A DNA stretch of 64,000 nt from Aphodoplasma sp045626925 (GTDB lineage Bacteria; Bacillota; Clostridia; UBA1381; UMGS1253). The DNA is taken from contig JAZUQZ010000029.1 in NCBI GenBank assembly GCA_045626925.1, positions 109,152 through 173,151 on the forward strand. Reading direction: 5' to 3'. The notes beneath the pieces were generated by a model. The model was not told where the DNA came from and did no database searches. It worked only from the letters and a program-made list of their open reading frames with translations. Positions 43,420-52,073 of this stretch are shown in pieces; within the stretch, counting starts at the first letter, position 1; the number at the start of each line of letters is the position of its first letter. A program made the position numbers and the translations under genes.

Positions 43420-45238
43420 ATTTTAATTTGCTTTGCGCCTTTAGTCTGAGACTGTTATTTAATATCCGTTTACGAAGCCTAAAGTTTTCCGGTGTAACCT
43501 CTAAAAGCTCATCTTCGCCAAGAAATTCGATTGCTTCTTCAAGGCTCAGTTTCTTTGCGGGCACAAGTCTTAACGCGTCATCACTTCCTGCTGCACGAGT
43601 GTTTGTAAGCTGCTTTTTCTTACAAACATTTACGCTTATGTCGCCTGCCTTTGGCGATACACCAACGACCATACCCTCGTATACGGGCGTGCCCGGCTCG
43701 ATAAACATTGTGCCACGCGCTTGGGCGTTAAACAGACCATAAGCGACTGCTTCTCCCGTTTCAAAGGCAATAAGAGAACCGGTGAAACGGCGTGTAATAT
43801 CGCCTTTATATGGCTGATAACCGTTAAATACTGTATTAAAGATGCCTTCGCCCTTTGTATCGGTCATAAATTCATTTCTATAGCCGAACAATCCTCGTGC
43901 AGGAATGTTATACTCTATGCGCATACGCGAGCCCTGCGGAGCCATTTGGACGAGTTCTGCTTTGCGCTGACCCATTTTCTCCATAACTGCACCAAGGCTT
44001 TCCTCCGGCACATCGATAAGAAGTTTTTCCATAGGCTCTTGAAGTTGTCCATCAATTTCCTTGAACAATACACGAGGTGTGCTTACTGCAAATTCGTACC
44101 CCTCACGGCGCATAGTTTCAATCAATATCGAAAGGTGCATTTCACCTCTGCCGGAAACTATAAAGCTGTCTGTCGTTTCTGCATCAGCTACGCGAAGGGA
44201 AACATCTTTCAAAAGCTCGCGATACAGTCTGTCGCGGAGTTGTCTTGATGTGACAAATTTGCCCTCTTTGCCTGCAAACGGGCTATCGTTTACAGAAAAA
44301 GTCATTTCGACTGTTGGCTCGCCAATCTTTACAAATTCAACGGGCTCCGGGTTTGATGTTGATGTGAGCGTATTTCCTATTGTAATATTTTCAAGGCCTG
44401 ATACGCAAACAATGTCGCCGGCACTTGCACTTTCTGTTTGTACTCTTCCTGTACCGTCGATTTGATAAATTGCGCCGACTTTTCCTTTGCCACTTATGTT
44501 TTTATCGTGAAAATCTGTAACTGAAACCTCTTGATTTACAGTAAGCGTTCCACGCTCGATTCTACCGATTGCCAATCTGCCAACATATTCGCTATAATCA
44601 ATTGCTGATATAAGCATTTGAAAATCGCCATCGGCGTCGCCGGACGGTGCCGGCAAATAGTCGACAATCATATCAAATAGCACACTAAGGTCTTTGCCGG
44701 GTGTAAATGGTGCAGCCGAAGCTGTGCCGTCGCGTCCCGAACAGAACAAAACGGGAGAATCAAGCTGTTCATCATTTGCATCAAGGTCTAATAATAATTC
44801 AAGAACCTCTTCACCAACTTCATCAAGTCGTGCGTCAGGACGGTCAATCTTATTTATAACAACAATGATTTTGTGTCCAAGAGAAAGTGCTTTTGAAAGG
44901 ACAAACCTTGTCTGTGGCATAGGGCCCTCTGCTGCGTCGACAAGCAAGATGACACCATTTACCATTTTAAGCACGCGTTCAACCTCGCCTCCAAAGTCGG
45001 CATGCCCAGGCGTGTCAACGATATTGATTTTAACACCCTTATAATATGCAGCGGCATTCTTCGATAAAATTGTGATACCGCGCTCCCTCTCAAGCGCGTT
45101 ATTGTCCATTACGCGCTCCTCTACTAGCTGGTTTTCGCGATATACGCCACCTTGTTTTAAAAGCTCGTCCACAAGTGTCGTCTTGCCATGGTCAACATGG
45201 GCTATTATTGCAATGTTTCTCAAATCTTCTCTAATCAA
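43418..45238 (-). CDS. typA: Ribosome-associated GTPase TypA/BipA
   Basis: 606 residues. Translation-factor GTPase linked to 50S assembly and stress growth. G1 AHVDHGKTTLVD near residue 13, G3 DTPGHADFGGEVERVL, G4 NKIDRPDARLDEV, followed by EF-G-like domains and the BipA C-terminal domain (FGYRNEFMTDTKGEG, AYGLFNAQARG). It starts with TTG at 45238: AGGGAG lies nine bases upstream and the product begins (M)IREDLRNIAIIAHVDHGK. Follows the S1 protein gene after 137 bases. Confidence 0.95.
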   Translation of the reverse strand: MIREDLRNIAIIAHVDHGKTTLVDELLKQGGVYRENQLVEERVMDNNALERERGITILSKNAAAYYKGVKINIVDTPGHADFGGEVERVLKMVNGVILLVDAAEGPMPQTRFVLSKALSLGHKIIVVINKIDRPDARLDEVGEEVLELLLDLDANDEQLDSPVLFCSGRDGTASAAPFTPGKDLSVLFDMIVDYLPAPSGDADGDFQMLISAIDYSEYVGRLAIGRIERGTLTVNQEVSVTDFHDKNISGKGKVGAIYQIDGTGRVQTESASAGDIVCVSGLENITIGNTLTSTSNPEPVEFVKIGEPTVEMTFSVNDSPFAGKEGKFVTSRQLRDRLYRELLKDVSLRVADAETTDSFIVSGRGEMHLSILIETMRREGYEFAVSTPRVLFKEIDGQLQEPMEKLLIDVPEESLGAVMEKMGQRKAELVQMAPQGSRMRIEYNIPARGLFGYRNEFMTDTKGEGIFNTVFNGYQPYKGDITRRFTGSLIAFETGEAVAYGLFNAQARGTMFIEPGTPVYEGMVVGVSPKAGDISVNVCKKKQLTNTRAAGSDDALRLVPAKKLSLEEAIEFLGEDELLEVTPENFRLRKRILNNSLRLKAQSKLK

Positions 45239-45375
45239 AATATTCTACTCCCTACTTTTTTCTAAACTTTTATATTTTATCTTGAAAGCATTTAAAATTT
45301 TTTATTCTGCGAGTCGATTAAAATTAAAAAATGTATTTTTCTGCAAAGCTTCCCCTGAGAAAAACACACTTTTTG

Positions 45376-45813
45376 TTATCTTTTATATCCGCCGCTAAGC
45401 TTCGAGTCTGAGCTGCGCTTTAAAGCTTGCATCTTCTCGTCACTATCGGATTTAAATTTGTTCATTTTATCCTCAAAGGACATATCAGATTGGTCATTGC
45501 TTTGCCAATCAATATCAGCCGGTCGAATCGGTCCACTTGGTTGCTGTTTTACAAATGTCTTTTTCGGCTTTTTTTCTTCAGGCTGCGCTTTTTTTATTGA
45601 AAGGCTTATTTTACCTTTTTCATCAATGCTTATAACTTTGACCTTGACGGGTTGACCTTCTTTTAAATGGTCTGAAATATTTTGCACATATGAGGATGCA
45701 ACCTCTGAAATATGCACAAGACCTGTTTCCCCTTCATCCAGCGCAATAAATGCACCAAAAGGTACAATGCTTGATACTTTCCCTTCATATACCTTATCGA
45801 CTTCAACTGCCAT
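45376..45813 (-). CDS. yabR: S1-domain RNA-binding protein (YabR/GSP13 type)
   Basis: 145 residues. One S1 RNA-binding domain (about 1-75: VGKVSSI-like VYEGKVSSIVPFGAFIAL, GLVHISEV, VKVKVISIDEKGKISLS), then a Lys/Pro- and Asp/Ser-rich disordered tail. Such proteins bind ribosomes or RNA. Lies downstream of divIC as in B. subtilis, where divIC-yabR-tilS form a group. AAGGGGGATAA precedes the ATG. Confidence 0.9.
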   Translation of the reverse strand: MAVEVDKVYEGKVSSIVPFGAFIALDEGETGLVHISEVASSYVQNISDHLKEGQPVKVKVISIDEKGKISLSIKKAQPEEKKPKKTFVKQQPSGPIRPADIDWQSNDQSDMSFEDKMNKFKSDSDEKMQALKRSSDSKLSGGYKR

Positions 45814-45872
45814 AGAAAAAATTATCCCCCTTAAAAATATCTGTCGTATAATAAAACCGATACGGTTAAAAA

Positions 45873-46193
45873 CTAGTTCTGGCCCGATATGTCTATAAAC
45901 ACTTTTTCGTTTTCTTCAACAAGGCCAAGCCTTTCGCGTGCAAGCTGTTTTTGATAATCCTCTGTCTCGTAGAGCTTTTTAAGCTCCTCATAATGCAACT
46001 TGTTTTTTTCTTCTTGCTCAATTTGTGCGTTTAATTCACCAATCTTGTCATCATATTTGTTCAAAAGCGGTTGTTGCACGATGAACCTTATGGCTATAAA
46101 AATGAAGAAGCCTATGAGAAGAAGGCGCAGTAATATTTTTGCATTTTTTTTGCGTTTTTTTTCGCGCAATGCTCTAACCTCTTCTCTGTTCAT
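45873..46193 (-). CDS. divIC: Septum formation initiator DivIC/FtsB
   Basis: 106 residues: basic cytoplasmic N-terminus (REKKRKKNAK), one membrane helix (about 22-40), coiled coil (about 45-80) and the C-terminal ARERLGLVEENEKVFIDI pattern of the family. Acts with FtsL and FtsQ outside. ATG 46193 is chosen for AAAGGAG eight bases before it; a longer reading from 46220 overlaps yabQ and contains that site. Confidence 0.92.
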   Translation of the reverse strand: MNREEVRALREKKRKKNAKILLRLLLIGFFIFIAIRFIVQQPLLNKYDDKIGELNAQIEQEEKNKLHYEELKKLYETEDYQKQLARERLGLVEENEKVFIDISGQN

Positions 46194-46216
46194 AATGCGC
46201 AACTCCTTTCGTGTGT

Positions 46217-46714
46217 TCATGACTTTCGCATAATAAGTTTAAGCTTTTTAAAGCTGTTTTTTATGCTTGAAAACAAGCCCAAAAAACTCCTGATTTTATG
46301 GTGCGAATATGCATATGCACGACAAAGTGGTTTTTTTATCATTTTATACAAAAAACCGAGCGGTGTCAAGAATATTTTGAAAATAAGTAAAAAAAACTTT
46401 ATTAAAAACTGCAGTATGAAAGTTAGTATTTTTATAAAAATTTTTGATATTGCTAAAAAGTATATAATCCCGCCGAGTATTACGCCGATTGATTCGTGCC
46501 AGCGTATCTCGCCTGCGCTTATATATAAAAGCGAAAAAAACATCCCGGCGCTTATACCAAGCCAAAACAATATGTCTTCAATAGATGTCGTAAGAAGCGA
46601 TGCGCCAAAAATTTTCCTAATTATTCTAAACATGTCAAAAACTGCCCCTGCACATGCTCCGCAAAGCGTCATTGCAAGGAATACATAAAGTTGCTCGGAT
46701 ACGGATATTTCCAT
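46217..46714 (-). CDS. yabQ: Spore cortex protein YabQ
   Basis: 165 residues with about four membrane helices: SEQLYVFLAMTLCGACAGAVFDMFR near the start, LLTTSIEDILFWLG and RWHESIGVILGGIIYF, which are YabQ signatures. In B. subtilis it is needed for the spore cortex and lies in the order yabP-yabQ-divIC, as here. Tail is very basic. AGGATGTGAG lies before the ATG. Confidence 0.92.
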   Translation of the reverse strand: MEISVSEQLYVFLAMTLCGACAGAVFDMFRIIRKIFGASLLTTSIEDILFWLGISAGMFFSLLYISAGEIRWHESIGVILGGIIYFLAISKIFIKILTFILQFLIKFFLLIFKIFLTPLGFLYKMIKKPLCRAYAYSHHKIRSFLGLFSSIKNSFKKLKLIMRKS

Positions 46715-46725
46715 ATACTCACATC

Positions 46726-47028
46726 CTAACCGAACATTTTAGAGAAAAATGAGCCTTTTTTTCCATAGCTGCCATCGTTGTGATATACAACCTCGTCGAT
46801 ATCGCCATCGATTATAAGCTCACCTGTTTCTACATTGAATTTGTTGATGTGAAGATTTTCCCCTTTGACTGAAAGTGTGCCCATTGAGGTTTGAAGTATT
46901 ATATCGCATTCGTCAAAGCTGTCGACATCGTTAACGCCTGATATGCTGATTTTTGCTCTGTTTTCTATTATGATGTTTTGTACTTTCTCGTTTTGATTTT
47001 TTTGTGTGCGCTCTTCCACTAGTGGCAT
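46726..47028 (-). CDS. yabP: Sporulation protein YabP
   Basis: 100 residues of the YabP/YqfC family: NIIIENRAKISISGVNDVDSFDECDIILQT and TLSVKGENLHINKFNVETGELIIDGDID form the family's beta-rich domain. Required for spore cortex formation in B. subtilis together with YabQ. AGGAGGAG precedes the ATG by about eight bases; yabQ follows after 11 bases. Its presence is strong evidence for endospore formation. Confidence 0.93.
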   Translation of the reverse strand: MPLVEERTQKNQNEKVQNIIIENRAKISISGVNDVDSFDECDIILQTSMGTLSVKGENLHINKFNVETGELIIDGDIDEVVYHNDGSYGKKGSFFSKMFG

Positions 47029-47095
47029 AAAAATCTCCTCCTATAAAACATAATCTATGCTTTATACATTATGAGATTTTTCGCACAAATATGAC

Positions 47096-47338
47096 TTAAT
47101 TGATTATTTTATAAAGCTCTGCAGCAGCGTCTTTTAAAACATGCTCTGCAATATTTAAAACCTGGGCACGAATAATCTTTTCGCCAAAGCGGATTTCGAT
47201 TATATCGTCTACTTTTACATCGTATGATGCCTTTGCAACTTTGCCGTTTACGCTTATGCGTCCTGTGTCGCATGCTTCATTTGCAACACTTCTGCGTTTT
47301 ATCAGACGCGATACCTTTAAATATTTGTCGAGTCGCAT
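47096..47338 (-). CDS. rqcP: S4-domain protein RqcP (YabO/HslR family)
   Basis: 80 residues, almost all S4 RNA-binding domain: MRLDKYLKVSRLIKRRSVAN, GRISVNGKVAKASYDVKVDD. Homologue of RqcP, which works with RqcH in ribosome-associated quality control by alanine tailing. ATG 47338 with AAAGGTGG upstream is preferred over the GTG at 47350, which lies in that site. Lies before yabP as in B. subtilis. A terminator separates it from hup upstream, so it needs its own promoter or read-through. Confidence 0.9.
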   Translation of the reverse strand: MRLDKYLKVSRLIKRRSVANEACDTGRISVNGKVAKASYDVKVDDIIEIRFGEKIIRAQVLNIAEHVLKDAAAELYKIIN

Positions 47339-47369
47339 TATATTTACCACCTTTGTTTATTTTTATGTC

Positions 47370-47406
47370 AAAAAAAATAGCCCCGAGAGCAATAAGCAAT
47401 CGGGGC
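47370..47406 (-). terminator. Terminator of hup
   Basis: GCCCCGA (47380-47386) and TCGGGGC (47400-47406) with a T run on the minus strand; 13 bases beyond the hup stop. Confidence 0.85.
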
Positions 47407-47418
47407 ATATCTGTGCAA

Positions 47419-47691
47419 TTAGTTTATAGCGTCTTTTAAAGCCTTACCAACTTTGAATGCAGGAACTTTTGATGCAGGAATAGTAATCTCTTTGTTTGTC
47501 TGAGGATTTCTACCCTTTCTTGCAGCTCTTGCTCTAACTTCGAATGTACCGAAGCCAACCAATTGTACCTTCTCGCCCTTTTTAAGTGCGCTTGTGATAT
47601 TAGCGATAAAAGCGTTTATTGCTTTTTCAGCATCTTTCTTTGAAATATCAGCGCTACCTGCTACATTTGCGATTAATTCAGCTTTGTTCAT
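47419..47691 (-). CDS. hup: HU-family DNA-binding protein
   Basis: 90 residues, standard HU. MNKAELIANVA start, AINAFIANITSALKKGEKVQLVGFGTFEVRARAARKGRNPQTNK with the conserved GFGTFEVR and the DNA-inserting Asn-Pro, and the C-terminal VPAFKVGKALKDAI. Nucleoid protein. TAGGAGGTAATATAAA precedes the ATG, a strong site. rqcP-yabP-yabQ-divIC downstream repeats the B. subtilis arrangement. Confidence 0.97.
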   Translation of the reverse strand: MNKAELIANVAGSADISKKDAEKAINAFIANITSALKKGEKVQLVGFGTFEVRARAARKGRNPQTNKEITIPASKVPAFKVGKALKDAIN

Positions 47692-47774
47692 TTTATATTA
47701 CCTCCTAAAAATAATAGTTTCAATAATATCTTCTTCATATACAATTTAAATCCTTTTAAAAATTGAAAAAAATT

Positions 47775-48560
47775 TTATTTTTTTTCAATTTTTGCCTGTT
47801 GCCATATGGTTTCGAGCTCTTCGAGGGACATTTTCGACAAAATTTGACCGTTTTGTTGTGCAAGTTGCTCTAAAACCTCAAAACGCGATATGAATTTATC
47901 TGTAGCGTGTCTAAGCATTTCTTCGCTGTTAAGCTTCAAAAAGCGTGCTACATTTACAACGGAAAAGAGCAAATCCCCAAGTTCTTCCCCGGCATTTTTA
48001 GTGTCGTTTTTTTCTATTGCTTCGTATAGCTCGTCCGTTTCTTCACGCACTTTGTCGAGCGCTCCTGATATATCATCCCAATCAAAGCCTACATCGGCTG
48101 CCTTTTTTTGCACTTTTTGTGCGCGCATAAGTGAAGGAAGAAAAACGATATCACGCATAGACTCTGTCTGTGATTTTAACCCTTTTTCTTTCTTTTTATT
48201 CTCTTCCCATGTACCAAGTGCTTCGTCGGCATTTGTTGCCGTATCGGAACCGAAAACATGGGTGTGCCTGTCAATCATTTTTTGGCTTATTTCGTATACT
48301 ACATCGTCAAAATCAAATGCGCCGCGCTCGCTTGCAAGCTCAGCATGGAAAACTACCTGGAACAGTAAATCGCCGAGTTCATTTGCAAAAAGAGGATCGT
48401 TATTATGTTCAAGCGCATCAATCGCTTCATAAGATTCTTCAATCATACAGTTTTTAATCGAGTCGTGCGTTTGCACCATATCCCAAGGGCAACCGTTTTC
48501 GCCACGCAGCTTTTTTACTATATCAATAAGCTCATCGATTGTATATTTTTTCTTTTGCAT
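47775..48560 (-). CDS. mazG: Nucleoside triphosphate pyrophosphohydrolase MazG
   Basis: 261 residues, two MazG domains. First: LRGENGCPWDMVQTHDSIKNCMIEESYEAIDA with the EExxE metal motif, followed by ELGDLLFQVVFHAELA; second: KVREETDELYEAI and EELGDLLFSVVNVARFL. Housekeeping enzyme that removes non-canonical nucleotides. The place next to spoVB and hup is the common Firmicutes order. GAGGAGAAG lies before the ATG. Confidence 0.95.
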   Translation of the reverse strand: MQKKKYTIDELIDIVKKLRGENGCPWDMVQTHDSIKNCMIEESYEAIDALEHNNDPLFANELGDLLFQVVFHAELASERGAFDFDDVVYEISQKMIDRHTHVFGSDTATNADEALGTWEENKKKEKGLKSQTESMRDIVFLPSLMRAQKVQKKAADVGFDWDDISGALDKVREETDELYEAIEKNDTKNAGEELGDLLFSVVNVARFLKLNSEEMLRHATDKFISRFEVLEQLAQQNGQILSKMSLEELETIWQQAKIEKK

Positions 48561-48589
48561 ATACGCTTCTCCTCATGTAGTGTATTTCA

Positions 48590-49264
48590 TCACATAACAT
48601 ATAAAAGCACCATCAAAAAGTGAAGTATACTTCCTATTACACAGAAAATGTGAAAAACAGAATGCATCCATTTTTTGTTTTTGCCGACTTTATAAAATAT
48701 TGCACCGACGGTATAGGCGATGCCGCCCGACAAAAGCAAAGCCAAAGCACCATAACCGAGAAGCTCAACAATAATGCCTATCCTTAAAATTATGCACCAA
48801 CCCATAACGAGATAACATACCATAGAAAAAATGCTATATTTTTTAAGGTCGATAGAATTTAATGTTGCACCTATAATTGCCATCGCCCATATTATGCCAA
48901 ATAGCACCCACCCTTCGACAGTGCTGTACTCCCTTAGTGTGCAAAGAGCAATAGGTGTGTATGTGCCTGCAATAAGTATGTATATAGAGCAGTGGTCAAT
49001 GATTTGAAACACCTTTTTTGCCATTGTTTGTGGGTTTAGTCCATGATAAATACTCGACATCGTATATAAAACGAGCATTGTAGAGCCGAAAATTGTTCCT
49101 GAAACAACGCCGTAAACATTTCCGTTTATTGCTGCAAAAATGCTGCATAACACAATTGCAGTTATGCCGAAAGCGCCACCGACGATGTGAGAAACCATAT
49201 TAAAAATTTCTTCGCCTTTTGTATATTTTGGCAAAATTCTATCCGAAAGCTTTGTTCTTTTCAT
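48590..49264 (-). CDS. Hemolysin III family membrane protein
   Basis: 224 residues, seven helices, PAQR superfamily (YqfA/YplQ-like). Family motifs: HIVGGAFGITAIVL near residue 26, SSIYHGLNP near 68, IDHCSIYILIAGTYTPI near 88 and MHSVFHIFCVIGSILHF near the end, providing the Ser/Asp/His zinc-like set. Despite the family name, haemolysis is not implied; a lipid-related hydrolase role has been proposed. GTGAGGAGAT precedes the ATG. It lies between spoVB and mazG, with 21 and 29 base gaps. Confidence 0.9.
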   Translation of the reverse strand: MKRTKLSDRILPKYTKGEEIFNMVSHIVGGAFGITAIVLCSIFAAINGNVYGVVSGTIFGSTMLVLYTMSSIYHGLNPQTMAKKVFQIIDHCSIYILIAGTYTPIALCTLREYSTVEGWVLFGIIWAMAIIGATLNSIDLKKYSIFSMVCYLVMGWCIILRIGIIVELLGYGALALLLSGGIAYTVGAIFYKVGKNKKWMHSVFHIFCVIGSILHFLMVLLYVM

Positions 49265-49285
49265 AAATATCTCCTCACAATCCGT

Positions 49286-50914
49286 TTATTTCATAATATG
49301 TGCTTTTGTAAGTAATGTATAAATTTTGTCTCCCTTTGGAAGAAGGAGGATATCCTCTTTTTTTACACATCTTACCACAAATATCATTATTACATAAATA
49401 ATGCATGCAAATGCTATTGCAGCAAATAACGCAAGAATATAATTCATTGTTATGCGGAACATAAAGTCATAACAAATAATTGTTGCTGTGCCCATCACAA
49501 GCACGCTGAACAGGGGTTTTATAACAAAATCGGAAAATTCGTATTTTATCGATGTTATCTTTTTTATAGATATCATATTTAGCGTCATAACGGTTAAATA
49601 GCATAAAAATGTTCCTATCGGGGCTCCGTTTATATTTATTTCCGGTCTGCTTACTAAAACGAGATTTACAATAATTTTAACTGCGCCGCCTATCGCCATA
49701 TTTATAACAGGCTTCCACACTTTGCCATAAGCTTGCAATATGGCGTTACTTGTTTGCACAAGCGTTACACACGCAACAGCGAGTCCCATTACATTAAGCA
49801 AAAATGAATGTGACGAATCGTGGTATAATAATTGTAAAATAGGCGATGCCAACACAGAGAGTCCTACTGCACAAGGGAAGGCAAACAAAATCGTAATACG
49901 CATAGCCGATTTTGCCGTTTCAACGGCATGCGTGCGATTTGATGCACTAAGTGCGGCCGAAATTGTAGGTACAACGCTTATCGAAATCGCCGCAATTACC
50001 GTCGGCGGAACATTAAACATCGTAACTGCGCGGTTTAAATAGCCATATAGGCTGAGGCGCGCTTGCTCCTCATACCCAAGCAGTGCAAGCTGGTTCATAA
50101 TCATTGTTGTATCTATAAGTGATGTAAGTGTAAACACAGACACGCCAAGGGTAATAGGTATTGCAATACTTATAAGCTGTTTTAAAATTTGGCGTCCGCC
50201 TTTGGCACAAACAGCATTTATGTAAGAAGCCTTGTCGCTTTTTAACTTTTTTGATGAAACGGCGTTGCTGAGCCATAAAACAATAAAACCGCACGCAGTA
50301 CCAAGAGTTACACCGCCGATTGCACCTGCTGCTCCGTATTCGATGCCACGGCCGATGAATGTAACTGCAAGCCACAAGCCCATACAAAGCTTGCCAAGCG
50401 CTTCAACAACCTCGCTTACTGCTGTGGGAATCATATTGTTCATGCCTTGGGAATAGCCACGATATGCCGACATCATTGAAGTAAAAAACAAGCTTGGTGC
50501 AAGAGCCATCATTGCAAGTGCTGCCGATGGTGCACTTAAAAGATTTGCAAAAAGCTTTGCTCCAAAAAACAGTACTGAAAAGCCAAATATGCCCAACATG
50601 AACATGAGCGCTTTTGCAATTGCAAATATTCTTTCCGCTTCTTTCACATTGCCGACAGCATATGAGGCAGATACCATTTTTGAAATTGCAACAGGAAGAC
50701 CTGCAGTTGAAAGCATAAACAGCCAGTTATAAATCGTGTAGGCAGAGTTGTATATGCCCATGCCTGCAGTTTTTAAAATGTATGCATCGAGTGGAATTTT
50801 AAATACCGCTCCAATAGCCTTTACAACAATATGCGAAGCAGCAATAATCGCCGCACCCCATAAAAATGTTTGTCTTTTAGCAGGCTGGGTTTTTATTTTT
50901 TGTTTCAAAATCAA
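49286..50914 (-). CDS. spoVB: SpoVB-family lipid flippase (MVF/MATE-like)
   Basis: About 542 residues, fourteen helices. Oligosaccharidyl-lipid flippase superfamily; the opening FLWGAAIIAASHIVVKAIGAVFKIPL and GMGIYNSAYTIYNWLFMLSTAGLPVAISKM are typical of SpoVB/YtgP. Candidate exporter of lipid-linked peptidoglycan precursors, needed for the spore cortex in B. subtilis. The start is uncertain: TTG 50914 has AGGG five bases upstream; an ATG at 50932 has none. The neighbouring mazG fits the B. subtilis spoVT-spoVB-mazG order, although spoVT is not here. Confidence 0.88.
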   Translation of the reverse strand: MILKQKIKTQPAKRQTFLWGAAIIAASHIVVKAIGAVFKIPLDAYILKTAGMGIYNSAYTIYNWLFMLSTAGLPVAISKMVSASYAVGNVKEAERIFAIAKALMFMLGIFGFSVLFFGAKLFANLLSAPSAALAMMALAPSLFFTSMMSAYRGYSQGMNNMIPTAVSEVVEALGKLCMGLWLAVTFIGRGIEYGAAGAIGGVTLGTACGFIVLWLSNAVSSKKLKSDKASYINAVCAKGGRQILKQLISIAIPITLGVSVFTLTSLIDTTMIMNQLALLGYEEQARLSLYGYLNRAVTMFNVPPTVIAAISISVVPTISAALSASNRTHAVETAKSAMRITILFAFPCAVGLSVLASPILQLLYHDSSHSFLLNVMGLAVACVTLVQTSNAILQAYGKVWKPVINMAIGGAVKIIVNLVLVSRPEININGAPIGTFLCYLTVMTLNMISIKKITSIKYEFSDFVIKPLFSVLVMGTATIICYDFMFRITMNYILALFAAIAFACIIYVIMIFVVRCVKKEDILLLPKGDKIYTLLTKAHIMK

Positions 50915-51110
50915 CACATCCCTAAAAATCATTTATTTATTATTATATCAATTTTTGGAAATAAATAAAAGACTTTTTTAAAATTTATAATTATTTCTTT
51001 GTTTTTTTTACTAAAAAAATCACATACTAATTGTGCCGAAGGCAAGCGATAAAAATTTTTTAAAATATGTTTTTTGCGTTGTTAAATTTTATGTCAAAGG
51101 AGAGACAAAA

Positions 51111-51287
51111 ATGAGCACAGTGGGTTTTTTGAAGGGGCTTATTACCGGAGCGGCGGTTGGTGGAGCGGCGGCGCTCATATTTGACCCTATTACTCCGCGC
51201 CAGAGAAAACGCGTCAAAAAGCAAGCGTATGCGATGTGGAGAAACATGAGTGCTGCTGCAGACACTCTTTCGTGTATGAGGCACTAG
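51111..51287 (+). CDS. Short YtxH-like glycine-rich peptide
   Basis: 58 residues. A Gly/Ala-rich hydrophobic segment (LKGLITGAAVGGAAALIFDP, residues 7-26) followed by a basic helix (PRQRKRVKKQAYAMW). This is the layout of YtxH-type proteins, which have a glycine-zipper helix and a basic tail, but shorter than usual. AAAGGAGAG lies eight bases before the ATG and a terminator follows at once, so it is a real single-gene unit. Function unknown. Confidence 0.75.
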   Translation: MSTVGFLKGLITGAAVGGAAALIFDPITPRQRKRVKKQAYAMWRNMSAAADTLSCMRH

Positions 51288-51293
51288 AAAGCA

Positions 51294-51320
51294 AAATCCG
51301 CCTTTTTGAGGCGGATTTTT
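51294..51320 (+). terminator. Terminator between the YtxH-like and phosphodiesterase genes
   Basis: Nine-base stem AAATCCGCC/GGCGGATTT with T run; A-rich on the left, so it can also serve the minus-strand gene. Confidence 0.88.
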
Positions 51321-51335
51321 GTATATTATATTTTA

Positions 51336-51881
51336 TTAGCGGATAGAAAGCTTCATAAAAACATTTCCGTCAAGGGTTTTTATGCTGAAAATACCATCTT
51401 CATATATCATATAGCTTTTATCATAGCTTTGTTTTGGAAGCGAGCACGAGCCGGGGTTTAAAAATATATGCTTATCACTTTTTTGTACAAGAGGTATATG
51501 CGTATGGCCATTTATAAAAATATCACCTGCCCTAAGCGGTGGGAGCTCTTTATCATTATAAATGTGTCCGTGCGTGAAAAACATAGTATAAGAATCGACC
51601 TCAAGCAATGCATATGGTGCTATGATCGGAAAATCTAAAAGCATTTGGTCGACCTCGCTATCACAGTTTCCGCGCACACATATTATATTTTCTTTAAGAG
51701 TGTTTAAAAGCTCTGCTACTTTTTGAGGGTTATAATCTTGTGGCAAAGGATTTCGTGGGCCGTGATACAATAAATCGCCAAGCAAAACAAGTCTTTGTGA
51801 TTCTTCGCGTTCAAATGCTGTCTTAATGCTTTGCGCGGCGTAATATGAGCCGTGTATATCTGATGCAAACATTATTTTCAT
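51336..51881 (-). CDS. yfcE: YfcE/MJ0936-family metallophosphodiesterase
   Basis: 181 residues. Calcineurin-like phosphoesterase motifs in order: SDIHGS (residues 5-10), LLGDLLYHGPRN, VRGNCDSEVD, FTHGHIYND and NGHTHIP, which supply the two-metal site. Family members cleave simple phosphodiesters in vitro; the true substrate is open. AAAGGAT lies before the ATG. Transcribed from its own promoter, divergent to yebC. Confidence 0.92.
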   Translation of the reverse strand: MKIMFASDIHGSYYAAQSIKTAFEREESQRLVLLGDLLYHGPRNPLPQDYNPQKVAELLNTLKENIICVRGNCDSEVDQMLLDFPIIAPYALLEVDSYTMFFTHGHIYNDKELPPLRAGDIFINGHTHIPLVQKSDKHIFLNPGSCSLPKQSYDKSYMIYEDGIFSIKTLDGNVFMKLSIR

Positions 51882-51913
51882 AAATACAAATCCTTTCGTA
51901 CTTTAATAAATTT

Positions 51914-51943
51914 ATTTTAGCACAAAACAAGAGATGTTTGCAA
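51914..51943 (-). promoter_or_regulatory. Promoter of the phosphodiesterase gene
   Basis: On the minus strand TTGCAA (51943-51938), an 18-base spacer and TAAAAT (51919-51914). Confidence 0.65.
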
Positions 51944-52008
51944 TAGGGTATAGCAGAGCAGATGTTATATTTTTTATTTTGCAAATTGTGAACAAACTAT
52001 ATTTATAC

Positions 52009-52037
52009 TTGAAATTCATATAATAATATGGTAAAAT
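52009..52037 (+). promoter_or_regulatory. yebC promoter
   Basis: TTGAAA (52009-52014), a 17-base spacer and TAAAAT (52032-52037), 36 bases before the ATG. Confidence 0.75.
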
Positions 52038-52073
52038 AAGTAAAACATAAATTAAGATACAGGAGTGAAATAA